The notes beneath the pieces were generated by a model that was given only the letters and a program-made list of their open reading frames with translations, was not told where the DNA came from and made no database searches. Shown one piece after another: positions 25,533 to 34,818 of a DNA stretch of 64,000 nucleotides. Numbering within the stretch: position 1 is the first letter of the stretch; each line of letters opens with the position of its first letter. Source of the stretch: Hahellaceae bacterium (GTDB lineage Bacteria > Pseudomonadota > Gammaproteobacteria > Pseudomonadales > Oleiphilaceae); contig JACKOB010000002.1 in the NCBI GenBank assembly GCA_024234575.1, positions 372,001-436,000 on the forward strand, given 5' to 3'. Both the position numbers and the translations under genes were made by a program.

Positions 25533-27302
25533 CTATACCGACAACAGTGAATGATCAATCTCTGCTGAAAGAAGTTGAGAGTAATTTTTCGATCGATCTG
25601 CCGATGTGCTGTAAACAGGCAAAGCAACCTGATCATAACTAATAGTGCTCACTACTGCCCGCTTGGAGTGCGCCGTATGATCAGACATCTCTGGCATCCA
25701 CTCCAATCCAATATAGCCCAAGATACCTGATACGGTGGCTTTAGTGTCAGAGACTAAGTCCTCATAACGATAGTAATAAATTGGGTGCTGATTTGGCTCT
25801 CGGCAAGATTCGTCGTTTTCTACAAGTGCTGATATTTTTTTAAACAGGGTAAGAGTATCAGTAACTGAAAACAGATGCGCAGTACCTTGGTGGAAATCAA
25901 AATCTTGCATATAGCAGCTAAGCGCAGTATCGAGTTCATTCCGCTTCGTCATAATTAACTTTGCTTGCGGAAAGAGAATCCTGATCAATGGTAATTTCCA
26001 CGTGTTGAAAGGGTGCCGGTCTATAAGAATGCCCTGACCATTTACTACTTCGAAATAAAGTCTTCGTAATTTATTAAGGTCCACTGACGTTAAATATGCC
26101 ACGTTTTCTATATTGCCATCACACATTTCAAGGGCCGTCCTGTAACACCTTTCGAGGGCAGGAGACTCTTCAAAAGTCTTGACCCCAGGGTGTACGGAGA
26201 GAATAGCATCAATCAATGTTGTTCCAGTTCTAGGAAAACCTAAAATAAAGACTAGCCGACCGCCTTCTTCTTGCTCAATCGCATGTTGGGAAAAGAGCTG
26301 AGGTCTAAATTGCAAATTTTCCATCTGATCGATAGTCTGCATCAGATGTGACTGCAGAGTAGATACTTGAACACTTTTATCAGCAAGGACTTTTGAATTC
26401 GCTATTTTAAAATTTGCGAATGCCTCTTCAAACCGACCCAATTTATCAAGAATAATTCCTGCTTCAAAAAAAACACTCGCCGGGGTTTGGTCTCCTTCCC
26501 TGCGAACGATTTGAGCAATACAGTCATTGGCCTCGACTAGCTGTTTCGACCGTTTTAACGTCTTGGCTTTGACCAACTCTATACTCGTGTTTTTCGGGAA
26601 TAGCTGGCTAGCGGTCTCAAGAGCTAATCTGCATTCTTCGAGTTTGTTTAGCCGCTCTAACACAGAGACATATCTAACCTGCAAAGGCAAAATATTAGGG
26701 TTCTCTTTGATCAGAGACTCATATATTTGCAGAGCTTCATCCAGATTGCCTAGCTGTTCTTTCAGTGTGCCTGTGCTAAACCTTATATCAAATCTTGGGG
26801 CCAGCTGGAAAGCCAGCTCGTACAAAGGTCCGGCTCGCGATCGATCACCAGCTTCTTGGTAACAGTTACCTAATCGAAAAAGAGCATCAACATAGTTCGG
26901 ATCTTGCTTTAGTGCCGACTGGAAGAAACTTGCGGCTTTGGGAAAGTCCTTCCTCAACAGGGCAAAGAAACCGAGATGAAATAAAGCTTTGGGGTTTTCA
27001 GGGTCTAGTACATTCGCCCTCGAAAAGGACTGCTCAGCCTGATCTGTATATTGAGTGTTAGATAAAATCTGTCCTATAGTAACGTGGTATTTGGATTTCT
27101 CTTCTATTGAAATGGCTTTTTGAATGAGGTTTAACCCTTCCTGAAAACGTCCTAAATTACACAGGTTCCCCCCAGCCAAGTGCCACACATCAGGATTTTC
27201 AGGCCACTCTTGCATTAAGTCGTTATAAAGAGCAGCTGCGTCTTCATGCTTTCTCTGACCTTGTAAGGTAAAGGCTCTATCAAATTTGTCTTGAAGATTC
27301 AT
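25533..27302 (-). CDS. TPR-repeat sulfotransferase
   Basis: A 589-residue two-part protein. Residues about 1-340 form tetratricopeptide repeats, and residues about 350-589 form a PAPS-dependent sulfotransferase domain with the 5'-phosphosulfate loop LGFPRTGTTLIDAIL (about residue 355) and a 3'-phosphate-binding region around LIMTKRNELDTALSCYMQDF. TPR-sulfotransferases are often linked to modification of glycans or surface peptides, and the acceptor here is unknown. Pairing with cysC suggests a self-contained sulfation unit. Confidence 0.88.
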   Translation of the reverse strand: MNLQDKFDRAFTLQGQRKHEDAAALYNDLMQEWPENPDVWHLAGGNLCNLGRFQEGLNLIQKAISIEEKSKYHVTIGQILSNTQYTDQAEQSFSRANVLDPENPKALFHLGFFALLRKDFPKAASFFQSALKQDPNYVDALFRLGNCYQEAGDRSRAGPLYELAFQLAPRFDIRFSTGTLKEQLGNLDEALQIYESLIKENPNILPLQVRYVSVLERLNKLEECRLALETASQLFPKNTSIELVKAKTLKRSKQLVEANDCIAQIVRREGDQTPASVFFEAGIILDKLGRFEEAFANFKIANSKVLADKSVQVSTLQSHLMQTIDQMENLQFRPQLFSQHAIEQEEGGRLVFILGFPRTGTTLIDAILSVHPGVKTFEESPALERCYRTALEMCDGNIENVAYLTSVDLNKLRRLYFEVVNGQGILIDRHPFNTWKLPLIRILFPQAKLIMTKRNELDTALSCYMQDFDFHQGTAHLFSVTDTLTLFKKISALVENDESCREPNQHPIYYYRYEDLVSDTKATVSGILGYIGLEWMPEMSDHTAHSKRAVVSTISYDQVALPVYSTSADRSKNYSQLLSAEIDHSLLSV

Positions 27303-27447
27303 GAGTACCGTTCTATTTGTCTATTCAGTGAATACATTCTATCTAAATATGAGTGAAGTATTTGTTAATGAAATCACAGATGATTACACAGCAAGATATA
27401 AATCAAACCCTGCTTTACAATAACGCTGGCAGAGATAACACCGAGTG

Positions 27448-27612
27448 CTATTTGTATCTCAAAATAATAAGGGTCCCACCCAGAGCAATCCAGAAAGACA
27501 GTAGATAGAATAAAGCTTGTGGCGAAGAGCCGTTTTCTGCAATACAACGCTCTTCAAATGCTGTATGTTCGAATACCGGAACTAAAAATCGGACAATTGA
27601 TAGATATTTCAT
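27448..27612 (-). CDS. Possible small membrane protein
   Basis: A 54-residue frame (MKYLSIVRFLVPVF...), with one C-terminal transmembrane helix (LFYLLSFWIALGGTLIIL) and a basic tail. No ribosome binding site is evident, and the frame extends nine codons upstream. The flanking 27303-27688 is otherwise empty of recognisable features. Low confidence that it is a gene. Confidence 0.25.
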   Translation of the reverse strand: MKYLSIVRFLVPVFEHTAFEERCIAENGSSPQALFYLLSFWIALGGTLIILRYK

Positions 27613-27688
27613 TGTTACATAAGCGTTTTCGAGTACCATGAAATGCCATTTATATACTTTTTTTCGCTATAACACAGGCACCTTGTGT

Positions 27689-28456
27689 CTACCCCGGATA
27701 CCAAAGCGTACGCCCCCCATCGACCAGAGAATGCACAGGGTGCGAGTACAACTGCGAAAGGTTATCTGAATTCAGTAGCTTGGCCGTTGGGCCAGCCAAC
27801 CACCGCCCCTCTGGAAATAGCATAACCAGATGCGTACAAAACCGGGCCGCCAGGTTAATGTCGTGAACGGTCATCATGGCGAGCCGTTTGTGCTCTTTTA
27901 CCAGCGATGAAAAATGCTGCAGAATTTTCACCTGAAACTTTAAATCCAGATGGTTTGCCGGCTCATCCAGCAGATAGACGTCGGGGCTTTGTGCTAAAAC
28001 CGTTGCAATGGCAACCCGGCGCTGTTCGCCCCCAGAGAGAATGTCGGCCCGCTCTGTCTGGCGATGGGCCAGACCAACCGCCGTCAGTGCCTGTGATACA
28101 AGGCTTTCGTCATATTCAGAAGGCTTTCCCCAAGGTGAGATATAGGCATATCGCCCCGCCATGACGCTTTCATAGATGGTAAATGGAAAGCCACTGTCAG
28201 CGGCTTGCAGTAACACCCCCATTTTACGAGCAAGCATCTTGCGAGGAAGCTTGCGCACCTCAACACCATTTAACAGGATACGACCAGACTGGCGCCCTAA
28301 CAGCCGGGCAATAGTATGCAATAACGTCGTTTTACCAGCGCCATTTTCGCCGAGAATGCCCCAAAACTGTGATGCCGAGGCTGCAAGGCTGATATCCCGG
28401 TACAGTGCCTTGTCACCTCTCCCGATACTTAATGATTCAAGCGTCAACTCTGCCAT
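27689..28456 (-). CDS. ABC transporter ATP-binding protein (FecE/BtuD type)
   Basis: A 255-residue ATPase with Walker A GENGAGKTTLLHT, the signature LSGGEQRRVAIATVLAQ, Walker B VYLLDEPANHLD and the switch His in MTVHDINLA. The sequence resembles importers of iron-siderophore, heme or cobalamin. It lies 92 bp downstream of a FecCD permease gene on the same strand. No substrate-binding protein or TonB receptor is present in the window, so the ligand is open. Confidence 0.9.
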   Translation of the reverse strand: MAELTLESLSIGRGDKALYRDISLAASASQFWGILGENGAGKTTLLHTIARLLGRQSGRILLNGVEVRKLPRKMLARKMGVLLQAADSGFPFTIYESVMAGRYAYISPWGKPSEYDESLVSQALTAVGLAHRQTERADILSGGEQRRVAIATVLAQSPDVYLLDEPANHLDLKFQVKILQHFSSLVKEHKRLAMMTVHDINLAARFCTHLVMLFPEGRWLAGPTAKLLNSDNLSQLYSHPVHSLVDGGRTLWYPG

Positions 28457-28548
28457 CGTCAGACCTTACCATCTCGCATGCTCACATCCACAAACCCTTA
28501 TGATCTGATTATAAAGCCGTACAGATTTACGCTCTCGGGCTACGATTT

Positions 28549-29523
28549 CTACCGAACCATATGCGCCCGCAGATTTAGCAGGTATAAAAATATTGGCACG
28601 CCAATCACGGCGGTGACAACCCCCACCGGCAACTGTGTCGGCGCCACTATCGTGCGGGAAAGCGTATCTGCAATAAGTAGAAATGCGCCCCCAGCCAGGC
28701 AGGAGGCGGGAATCAGCGCCCGATGCGACGCACCCACAAAAAGCCTGATGGTATGCGGCACAATTAACCCAACAAAACCAATGGTGCCACCCAGGGTCAC
28801 CGCACAACCGGTAACCATACTTGCCGCAATGTAGCAGACAATACGCAGACGACCCGTCTCAACACCCAATGCAGCGGCTTGCGCATCACCGCGAGCCAAC
28901 AAATCGAGCGAGGGCGCCATCAGCAGTCCGGCAGCCAATGCCAAGAGCACCACCGGAATTGACCAGGCAGGTGATTTTACGTTGCTCAGGTCACCCATTA
29001 ACCAAAACAGCATGCCTTTCATCGATTGTTCGCTACCACTGAGCAGTAGCATGCTGATAATGGCACTCCAGCCAGATGCGAGAACCACCCCGGTCAGTAA
29101 CAACCGGTTCGATGACCAGTCACTGCCCCGTGCGGACAAGGCAAACACCAGCAGCATGGATACCAGTGCCCCACCAAACGCCCCCATGGAGATGAGCAAT
29201 CCCGAAGAGCCCAACAATATTGCAGACAAAGCACCCACGGCAGAGCCGCCGGAGATGCCCAGTACATATGGCTCGGCCAAAGGATTACGTAATAGCACCT
29301 GCATCAGTGTTCCGGCGATAGCCAACAAGGCGCCAACCGAGAAAGCGGCGATGGCCCTAGGCAAACGCAGCTGCTCAATCACACGTTGTTCCATGCTGCT
29401 GACATTGCCCTGCACCAGATCAAACAGCGAAACCGGCACAGCGCCGGCCGACAGTGACCAGTAAAAGGCACCTGCGGTTACCAACAACAAACAGAAATAA
29501 AAGACACTGATTTTGCGGACCAA
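28549..29523 (-). CDS. FecCD/BtuC-type ABC permease
   Basis: A 324-residue permease with about ten TM segments and the family motifs LRLPRAIAAFSVGALLAIAG, NPLAEPYVLGISGGSAVGA, and GTIGFVGLIVPHTIRL near the coupling region. Apparent start is TTG at 29523. Imports an iron chelate, heme or cobalamin together with the downstream ATPase. I looked for a cobalamin riboswitch upstream and did not see one. Confidence 0.9.
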   Translation of the reverse strand: MVRKISVFYFCLLLVTAGAFYWSLSAGAVPVSLFDLVQGNVSSMEQRVIEQLRLPRAIAAFSVGALLAIAGTLMQVLLRNPLAEPYVLGISGGSAVGALSAILLGSSGLLISMGAFGGALVSMLLVFALSARGSDWSSNRLLLTGVVLASGWSAIISMLLLSGSEQSMKGMLFWLMGDLSNVKSPAWSIPVVLLALAAGLLMAPSLDLLARGDAQAAALGVETGRLRIVCYIAASMVTGCAVTLGGTIGFVGLIVPHTIRLFVGASHRALIPASCLAGGAFLLIADTLSRTIVAPTQLPVGVVTAVIGVPIFLYLLNLRAHMVR

Positions 29524-29583
29524 AGAAATACCCCGTGCTATCCGAAGCCGTGAAACCTATTCGATGGACGATACTATCAAACT

Positions 29584-29608
29584 AAAAAAGGGCAAAAATG
29601 CCCTTTTT
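29584..29608. terminator. Terminator between pilU and the ABC permease
   Basis: AAAAAAGGGCA-AAAA-TGCCCTTTTT, a perfect stem with runs on both sides. It serves pilU on the minus strand. Confidence 0.85.
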
Positions 29609-29639
29609 ATGATTACCCCTTAGTCATCCCGCTAAGTCG

Positions 29640-30770
29640 TCAGTACCGGGTATCATCATCGCTAATCATCAATTTATCAATGGAGCTACCCAAGGTATCT
29701 GCCGCACCATCCTTGCCCAGTTTAATCATCAAGCGCAGATCGTTGGCAGAATCGGCATGAGAGAGTGCATCCTCATAGGTAATTTCACCTGCAGAGTACA
29801 GATCATAAAGCGCCTGATCAAACGTCTGCATACCTGCCTCACGGGATTTCGTCATCAGCTCCTTCAGCTTATGCACTTCACCTTTACGAATCATATCGGC
29901 GCAAAGGGGGGTATTGATAAGCACCTCGATGACGGCACGACGGCCTTTGCCATCCGGTGTCGGAATAAGCTGCTGCGCCACAATCGCCTTCAGGTTAAGG
30001 GATAAATCCATCCAGGTTTGATTGTGATGTTCCGGTGGGAAAAAGTTGATGATACGGTCCAATGCCTGGTTCGAGTTGTTGGCGTGCAACGTACACAAAC
30101 ACAAGTGGCCGGTCTCGGCGAAAGTCACCGCATAATTCATGGTGTCGGCGCTTCGCACCTCACCGATCATGATCACATCCGGTGCCTGACGCAGCGTGTT
30201 TTTCAACGCGATGTCAAAGCTGTCAGTATCGATACCAACTTCCCGCTGGGTAACGATACACCCCTGATGCTGGTGGATATATTCAATCGGGTCTTCGATG
30301 GAAATAATGTGGCCTTTACTGTTTCGGTTTCGGTGACCAATCATCGATGCCAGCGACGTCGACTTACCAGTACCTGTCGCGCCAACAAACACAATGAGAC
30401 CACGCTTGGTCATGGCCAGATTTTTAATGATTTCCGGCAAACGCAAGTCTTCGATTTTAGGAATGTTGGTTTCTATACGCCGCAGAACCATACCCGCCAG
30501 ATTGCGCTGATAGAACGCACTCACCCGAAAACGACCGATGCCGCGGGCACTGATAGCAAAGTTACATTCATGATTTTGCTGAAAGTCGGCCTTCTGCGCA
30601 TCACTCATGGTGCCCATCACGGTTTCACGAGTTTGCTCTGGTGTTAAGGCCGTCTTGGTTACCGGAACGATTTTACCGTTAATTTTAATGCTTGGCGGTA
30701 CACCAGCGGTAATGAACAGATCGGATCCGCCTTTTTCAACCATTAGCTTGAGTAGCTTCTCGAACTCCAT
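29640..30770 (-). CDS. pilU: Twitching motility ATPase PilU
   Basis: A 376-residue PilT-like secretion ATPase. Walker A GATGTGKSTSLASM, Asp box and Walker B (DVIMIGEVRSADTM), and His box (TGHLCLCTLHANN) are present. The longer C-terminus (after GEITYEDALSHADSANDLRL) and the position after pilT identify PilU, which assists PilT in retracting type IV pili. Starts with a GGAG-preceded ATG and follows pilT by 69 bp in one operon. Confidence 0.94.
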   Translation of the reverse strand: MEFEKLLKLMVEKGGSDLFITAGVPPSIKINGKIVPVTKTALTPEQTRETVMGTMSDAQKADFQQNHECNFAISARGIGRFRVSAFYQRNLAGMVLRRIETNIPKIEDLRLPEIIKNLAMTKRGLIVFVGATGTGKSTSLASMIGHRNRNSKGHIISIEDPIEYIHQHQGCIVTQREVGIDTDSFDIALKNTLRQAPDVIMIGEVRSADTMNYAVTFAETGHLCLCTLHANNSNQALDRIINFFPPEHHNQTWMDLSLNLKAIVAQQLIPTPDGKGRRAVIEVLINTPLCADMIRKGEVHKLKELMTKSREAGMQTFDQALYDLYSAGEITYEDALSHADSANDLRLMIKLGKDGAADTLGSSIDKLMISDDDTRY

Positions 30771-30839
30771 GGCACGTTATCTCCTGACTTGACAGTTTGG
30801 TCGTGGTGACAGAGCAGGCGCTTGTCACCATCAATGACA

Positions 30840-31874
30840 TTAGAAATTATCTGGCATTTTCGCTTTTTCGCGGGCAGCTTCACGGGTAATCAAACCTTTC
30901 TTCAACATGCCGGTTAAGCACTGATCCAGCGTTTGCATACCTAGCTGGGCACCCGTCTGAATAGACGAGTACATCTGAGCGACTTTATCTTCACGGATCA
31001 GGTTTCGAATCGCTGGGGTACCAATCATAATTTCATGGGCCGCTACCCGCCCACCACCCACTTTTTTCAGCAGCGTTTGCGAGACTACCGCCTGCAATGA
31101 CTCTGAAAGCATGGATCGCACCATCGATTTTTCTTCTGCCGGGAACACGTCGACCACACGGTCGATGGTTTTGGCGGCAGAGGTAGTATGCAAGGTGCCG
31201 AAGACAAGGTGACCTGTCTCGGCCGCGGTGAGTGCCAACCTGATGGTTTCAAGGTCTCGCATCTCACCAACGAGGATGATGTCAGGGTCTTCACGCAGTG
31301 CCGAGCGCAGTGCTTCACTAAACCCGAGCGTATCCCGGTGCACTTCACGCTGGTTAACCAGGCATTTTTTACTCTCGTGGACAAATTCTATCGGGTCTTC
31401 GATGGTAAGAATGTGGTCATAGCGTGAGTCATTGACGAAATCAATCATCGCCGCCAGTGTTGTCGACTTACCCGAGCCCGTTGGCCCGGTCACCAAAACC
31501 AGCCCCCGCGGGTTGCTGGCAACATCTTTAAAGACTTGCCCCATGCCTAGATCTTCCATCGTTAGCACTTTGGAGGGGATCGTTCTGAATACGGCACCTG
31601 CACCGCGATTCTGGTTAAATGCGTTAACACGAAAACGCGCCACGCCAGGCACTTCAAACGAGAAGTCAGTTTCCAGAAATTCTTCGAAGTCTTTACGCTG
31701 CTTATCGTTCATGATGTCATAAATCAGTGCATGCACTTCTTTATGCTCCATCGGTGGCAGGTTGATACGACGAACGTCGCCATCTACCCGGATCATCGGT
31801 GGTAAGCCCGCAGAAAGGTGTAAATCTGATGCGCCCTGTTTCGCCGAAAAGGCTAATAGTTCGGTAATATCCAT
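30840..31874 (-). CDS. pilT: Type IV pilus retraction ATPase PilT
   Basis: Read from the ATG at 31874 (MDITELLAFSAKQGASDLHL), 344 residues, matching the family; AGGAAC lies upstream and the longer frame lacks support. Contains Walker A GPTGSGKSTTLAAMIDF, Walker B DIILVGEMRDLETI, His box TGHLVFGTLHTTSAAKT, and the AIRNLIREDKVAQMYSSIQT block required for retraction. First gene of pilTU, divergent from yggS as in Pseudomonas. Confidence 0.97.
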   Translation of the reverse strand: MDITELLAFSAKQGASDLHLSAGLPPMIRVDGDVRRINLPPMEHKEVHALIYDIMNDKQRKDFEEFLETDFSFEVPGVARFRVNAFNQNRGAGAVFRTIPSKVLTMEDLGMGQVFKDVASNPRGLVLVTGPTGSGKSTTLAAMIDFVNDSRYDHILTIEDPIEFVHESKKCLVNQREVHRDTLGFSEALRSALREDPDIILVGEMRDLETIRLALTAAETGHLVFGTLHTTSAAKTIDRVVDVFPAEEKSMVRSMLSESLQAVVSQTLLKKVGGGRVAAHEIMIGTPAIRNLIREDKVAQMYSSIQTGAQLGMQTLDQCLTGMLKKGLITREAAREKAKMPDNF

Positions 31875-32026
31875 GAGGTTCCTCGTGAGGAAGGTTGATC
31901 TAGTTCGTTGAACACCCGCCAAGTCTTCACCAGACCCAGTTTGCTGCTGCGCACTGCGCAAAGCGCTTGGATTTCAGGGTCACAAGGGTTAACTTATGCG
32001 TCTCTCCCAAATCGTTGAAAGAACTA

Positions 32027-32728
32027 ATGATCAGCATAGCAGACAACCTTCAGAACGTAAGGCAACTTATAAAAAATGCGGCAATTTCTGCGGGCAGAGA
32101 TGAAAATTCCGTACAGTTGCTGGCAGTCTCAAAAACTCATCCCGCTACAGCAATTCGAGCCGCTATTGACGCAGGCCAGCGACGTTTCGGTGAAAATTAT
32201 CTGCAGGAAGCACTCGACAAGATACTTACGTTAAGAGACATCACAAACATCGAATGGCACTTTATCGGCCCGATTCAATCAAACAAGACCCGCCCCATCG
32301 CCGAAAATTTTCATTGGGTTCACACTCTAGATAGAGAAAAAACAGCTCACCGGCTAGACGCTCAGCGCCCCTCAACACTCGCGCCCTTAAATGTTTGCAT
32401 TCAAATTAACATTGATAACGAGCCGACAAAATCAGGTATTATGCCCACCGATCTTGCGCCTCTGGCAGCGGCAATCACTAAAATGCCAAACTTACAATTG
32501 CGTGGACTCATGGCAATTCCAAAAGCGCAGGCCAGCGATGCAGAGATGGCGGCAAGCTTTACCAAAATGCAGCGGTTGTTTGAGAAGCTGAAGACGCAAC
32601 ATCCTTCCGTGGATACGCTATCCATGGGGATGTCCGCAGATCTTAACGAAGCAATCGCCGCGGGCAGTACAATGGTGCGCATTGGCACCGCCATTTTTGG
32701 TGCGCGTGCAGACGCGAAAAAGGACTAA
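32027..32728 (+). CDS. yggS: PLP homeostasis protein YggS
   Basis: A 233-residue YggS/PROSC family protein from the ATG at 32027. LLAVSKTHPATAIRAAIDAG holds the PLP-binding Lys, and FGENYLQEA, WHFIGPIQSNKTRPIA, GLMAIP and MSADLNEAIAAGSTMVRIGTAIFG are typical. It binds PLP without catalysis and buffers free PLP and amino acid pools. Clustered with proC and yggT and probably co-transcribed. Confidence 0.95.
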   Translation: MISIADNLQNVRQLIKNAAISAGRDENSVQLLAVSKTHPATAIRAAIDAGQRRFGENYLQEALDKILTLRDITNIEWHFIGPIQSNKTRPIAENFHWVHTLDREKTAHRLDAQRPSTLAPLNVCIQINIDNEPTKSGIMPTDLAPLAAAITKMPNLQLRGLMAIPKAQASDAEMAASFTKMQRLFEKLKTQHPSVDTLSMGMSADLNEAIAAGSTMVRIGTAIFGARADAKKD

Positions 32729-32751
32729 TTAGAACTCCCGGAGCAAACAAC

Positions 32752-33636
32752 GTGAATCAAGAGGCTAGCAGACAAGCACCCAAGGCCGGTCATTTTACTA
32801 AAGACGCCCCCAACCTGACCTTTATCGGCGCAGGCAATATGGTTAGCAGCATCATTGGTGGATTAATCACCAAGGGTTACCCTGCCGCCAACATCATCGC
32901 CAGTGCCCCATCCCGCAAGAACTTGGACACGCTCGAAGCGAGCTACCACATTCGTACCTGCAACCATAACCATCAGGCTGCGCACGATGCAGGCGTACTG
33001 ATTCTGGGGGTAAAACCGCAATTACTGCAGGCGGTTTGTGAAGATCTGGCGCAAGAATTAACCCATCGCCCACTAATCATCACCATTGCCGCTGGCGTCG
33101 AAACCGCTCAGATAGACCAGTGGCTTGGTGGCGGGTTTGCCATTATTCGCTGTATGCCAAACACGCCAGCACTAGTACTGCAAGGAGCATCAGGCCTCTA
33201 TGCAACAGCGCAAGTAAACAACGAGCAAAGGCAACTGGCAGAACAGATCTTCTCATCCGTCGGTATTGTGGAATGGGTTGAAGAAGAAGAAAACATGCAT
33301 GTGGTCACGGCACTTTCAGGTAGTGGCCCGGCCTATTTCTTTCTGATTATGGAGGCGATGGAAGAAGCGGCGGTGAAGGCAGGCATCCCAGCCAGCAGCG
33401 CGCGAAAGCTGGCGATTCAGACCATTTTGGGGGCAGCAGAAATGGCCAAACAAAGCCATTTAGAACCCGCCCAATTAAAACGCAACGTAATGTCTCCTGG
33501 TGGCACCACCGAAAGAGCGATCAAAACGTTTGAAGAAAAAGGCTTAAAGGATATTTTCAATCAGGCGATAGAAGCCGCTACGGCCCGCTCGAAAGAACTA
33601 TCAGAAATCCTGGGCAGCAAGACCATCAAAAACTAA
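32752..33636 (+). CDS. proC: Pyrroline-5-carboxylate reductase
   Basis: A 294-residue ProC with GTG start after a CCGGAG site. Slightly longer N-terminus (about 20 residues) than usual, then the Rossmann motif FIGAGNMVSSIIGGLI, LGVKPQ, CMPNTPALV, VTALSGSGPAYFFLIMEA and the C-terminal signature VMSPGGTTERAI. It reduces pyrroline-5-carboxylate to proline. Position after yggS is conserved. Confidence 0.97.
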   Translation: MNQEASRQAPKAGHFTKDAPNLTFIGAGNMVSSIIGGLITKGYPAANIIASAPSRKNLDTLEASYHIRTCNHNHQAAHDAGVLILGVKPQLLQAVCEDLAQELTHRPLIITIAAGVETAQIDQWLGGGFAIIRCMPNTPALVLQGASGLYATAQVNNEQRQLAEQIFSSVGIVEWVEEEENMHVVTALSGSGPAYFFLIMEAMEEAAVKAGIPASSARKLAIQTILGAAEMAKQSHLEPAQLKRNVMSPGGTTERAIKTFEEKGLKDIFNQAIEAATARSKELSEILGSKTIKN

Positions 33637-33827
33637 GTGGCCTGTAGTCACGATTTTGCCACAGGCACAATACAGACTAAAAGGCACTCTACGGGGGTGG
33701 AAAAACGATGTTGAAACCCCCATTATTGCCGTAGGAAACAGATAAGACATTCATCTGGAGGGTACTCAGTCAGATTCGCCCCCCTGACTGCAAGCACTCC
33801 TGAATACCCAAGAACAGAGGCAAAGAA

Positions 33828-34397
33828 ATGCTGGCTCAGATTTTTATTTCTACTATTCAAATTCTTTCTGCGTTTTACATGACCATCGTTTTATTGCGAT
33901 TTTTGTTACAGGTAGCAAAAGCAGATTTTTACAACCCTATTTCACAATTCGTCGTTAAGGCAACCAACCCCTTATTGCTGCCCTTGCGAAAAATTATTCC
34001 AGGCTTTGGCGGGTTCGATATTGCCGGTCTTGTACTCGCGTTACTGCTGCAGGCGCTGGTTTACTTTTTGATATTTTTAGCGGCTGGAACGGCGATTTTA
34101 AACCCCCTAACCCTTTTAGGCTGGTCCGCGATCACATTATTAGCGTTAGTCACCAAAATATATTTCTGGGCAATTATCGCAGTGATCATATTAAGCTGGG
34201 TGGCCCAGGGCAGCTATCATCCGGCCATTCAACTGTTACATCAGTTGACCGAGCCAATCATGGCACCATTTCGAAAACTACTGCCACCACTGGGCGGGCT
34301 CGATCTGTCACCAATTTTGGTGTTTTTGATTCTTAACGTCGTTGAAATCGTTATCGCTGAGCTTTCTCGCCAGGTAGGATTGCCGGCCATATTTTAA
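33828..34397 (+). CDS. yggT: YggT-family membrane protein
   Basis: A 189-residue integral membrane protein with two YggT repeats (each with NP and FRKL/LRKIIPGFGG-type motifs: TNPLLLPLRKIIPGFGGFD and TEPIMAPFRKLLPPLGGLDLSP). Function is unclear but it has been linked to osmotic tolerance and to chromosome or cell-envelope organisation in various bacteria. The upstream gap 33637-33827 holds a CAGTCAG/CTGACTG hairpin (33767-33790). Confidence 0.9.
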   Translation: MLAQIFISTIQILSAFYMTIVLLRFLLQVAKADFYNPISQFVVKATNPLLLPLRKIIPGFGGFDIAGLVLALLLQALVYFLIFLAAGTAILNPLTLLGWSAITLLALVTKIYFWAIIAVIILSWVAQGSYHPAIQLLHQLTEPIMAPFRKLLPPLGGLDLSPILVFLILNVVEIVIAELSRQVGLPAIF

Positions 34398-34500
34398 GAA
34401 CGGCAGATTTTTTCAATCTGCACCTCTGGCGGTAATCCACTAAAAACTCGCTATCTATGGTGCAGATTGCGGCCAATTGGCTGCTCTCAACATCAAATTA

Positions 34501-34530
34501 TTGACATATTTCCCCGCCAAACATTATATA
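34501..34530 (+). promoter_or_regulatory. Sigma-70 promoter upstream of the dynamin-like gene
   Basis: TTGACA (34501-34506) and TTATAT/TATATA (34524-34530) are 17-18 bp apart, a near-consensus promoter. It implies a leader of about 280 nt before the start at 34819. A second box, TATAAT at 34719-34724, could start a shorter transcript. The remainder of 34398-34818 has no convincing gene. Confidence 0.6.
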
Positions 34531-34818
34531 AACTGTCTAAAAGACCGCAAAAAAACCATAAATAACAACACATTACAGAAAATAACATTAATCCTATCTG
34601 CGCCTAAGCCATTGTTGCTGAAAGGTTTTTTGGACACAATTCAACCACAACTGCAAAAGCCTTGTTTTTCAAGCACCATCCCCGCATCTGCTATACAGAC
34701 TAATAGACAAACACTTTCTATAATAGTCAGGAGAGAAAGTGCACATCCTGACTTTACCGATATGCATAGCCAGGTTGTTAGTTGAATTACGACAAGACAA
34801 CTCTATTGGATTAGAACG

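Noticed and set aside
27448..27639. 63-codon frame using the upstream start
   Set aside because: Only the shorter version has a plausible membrane-protein start, and even that lacks a binding site; kept at low confidence.
29524..29583. Cobalamin riboswitch upstream of the FecCD permease
   Set aside because: The spacer is only about 60 bp before the pilU terminator and has no B12-box-like sequence.
34477..34785. 102-codon open frame before the dynamin-like gene
   Set aside because: Begins with TTG without a binding site, overlaps two good promoters, and the composition looks like untranslated AT-rich leader.
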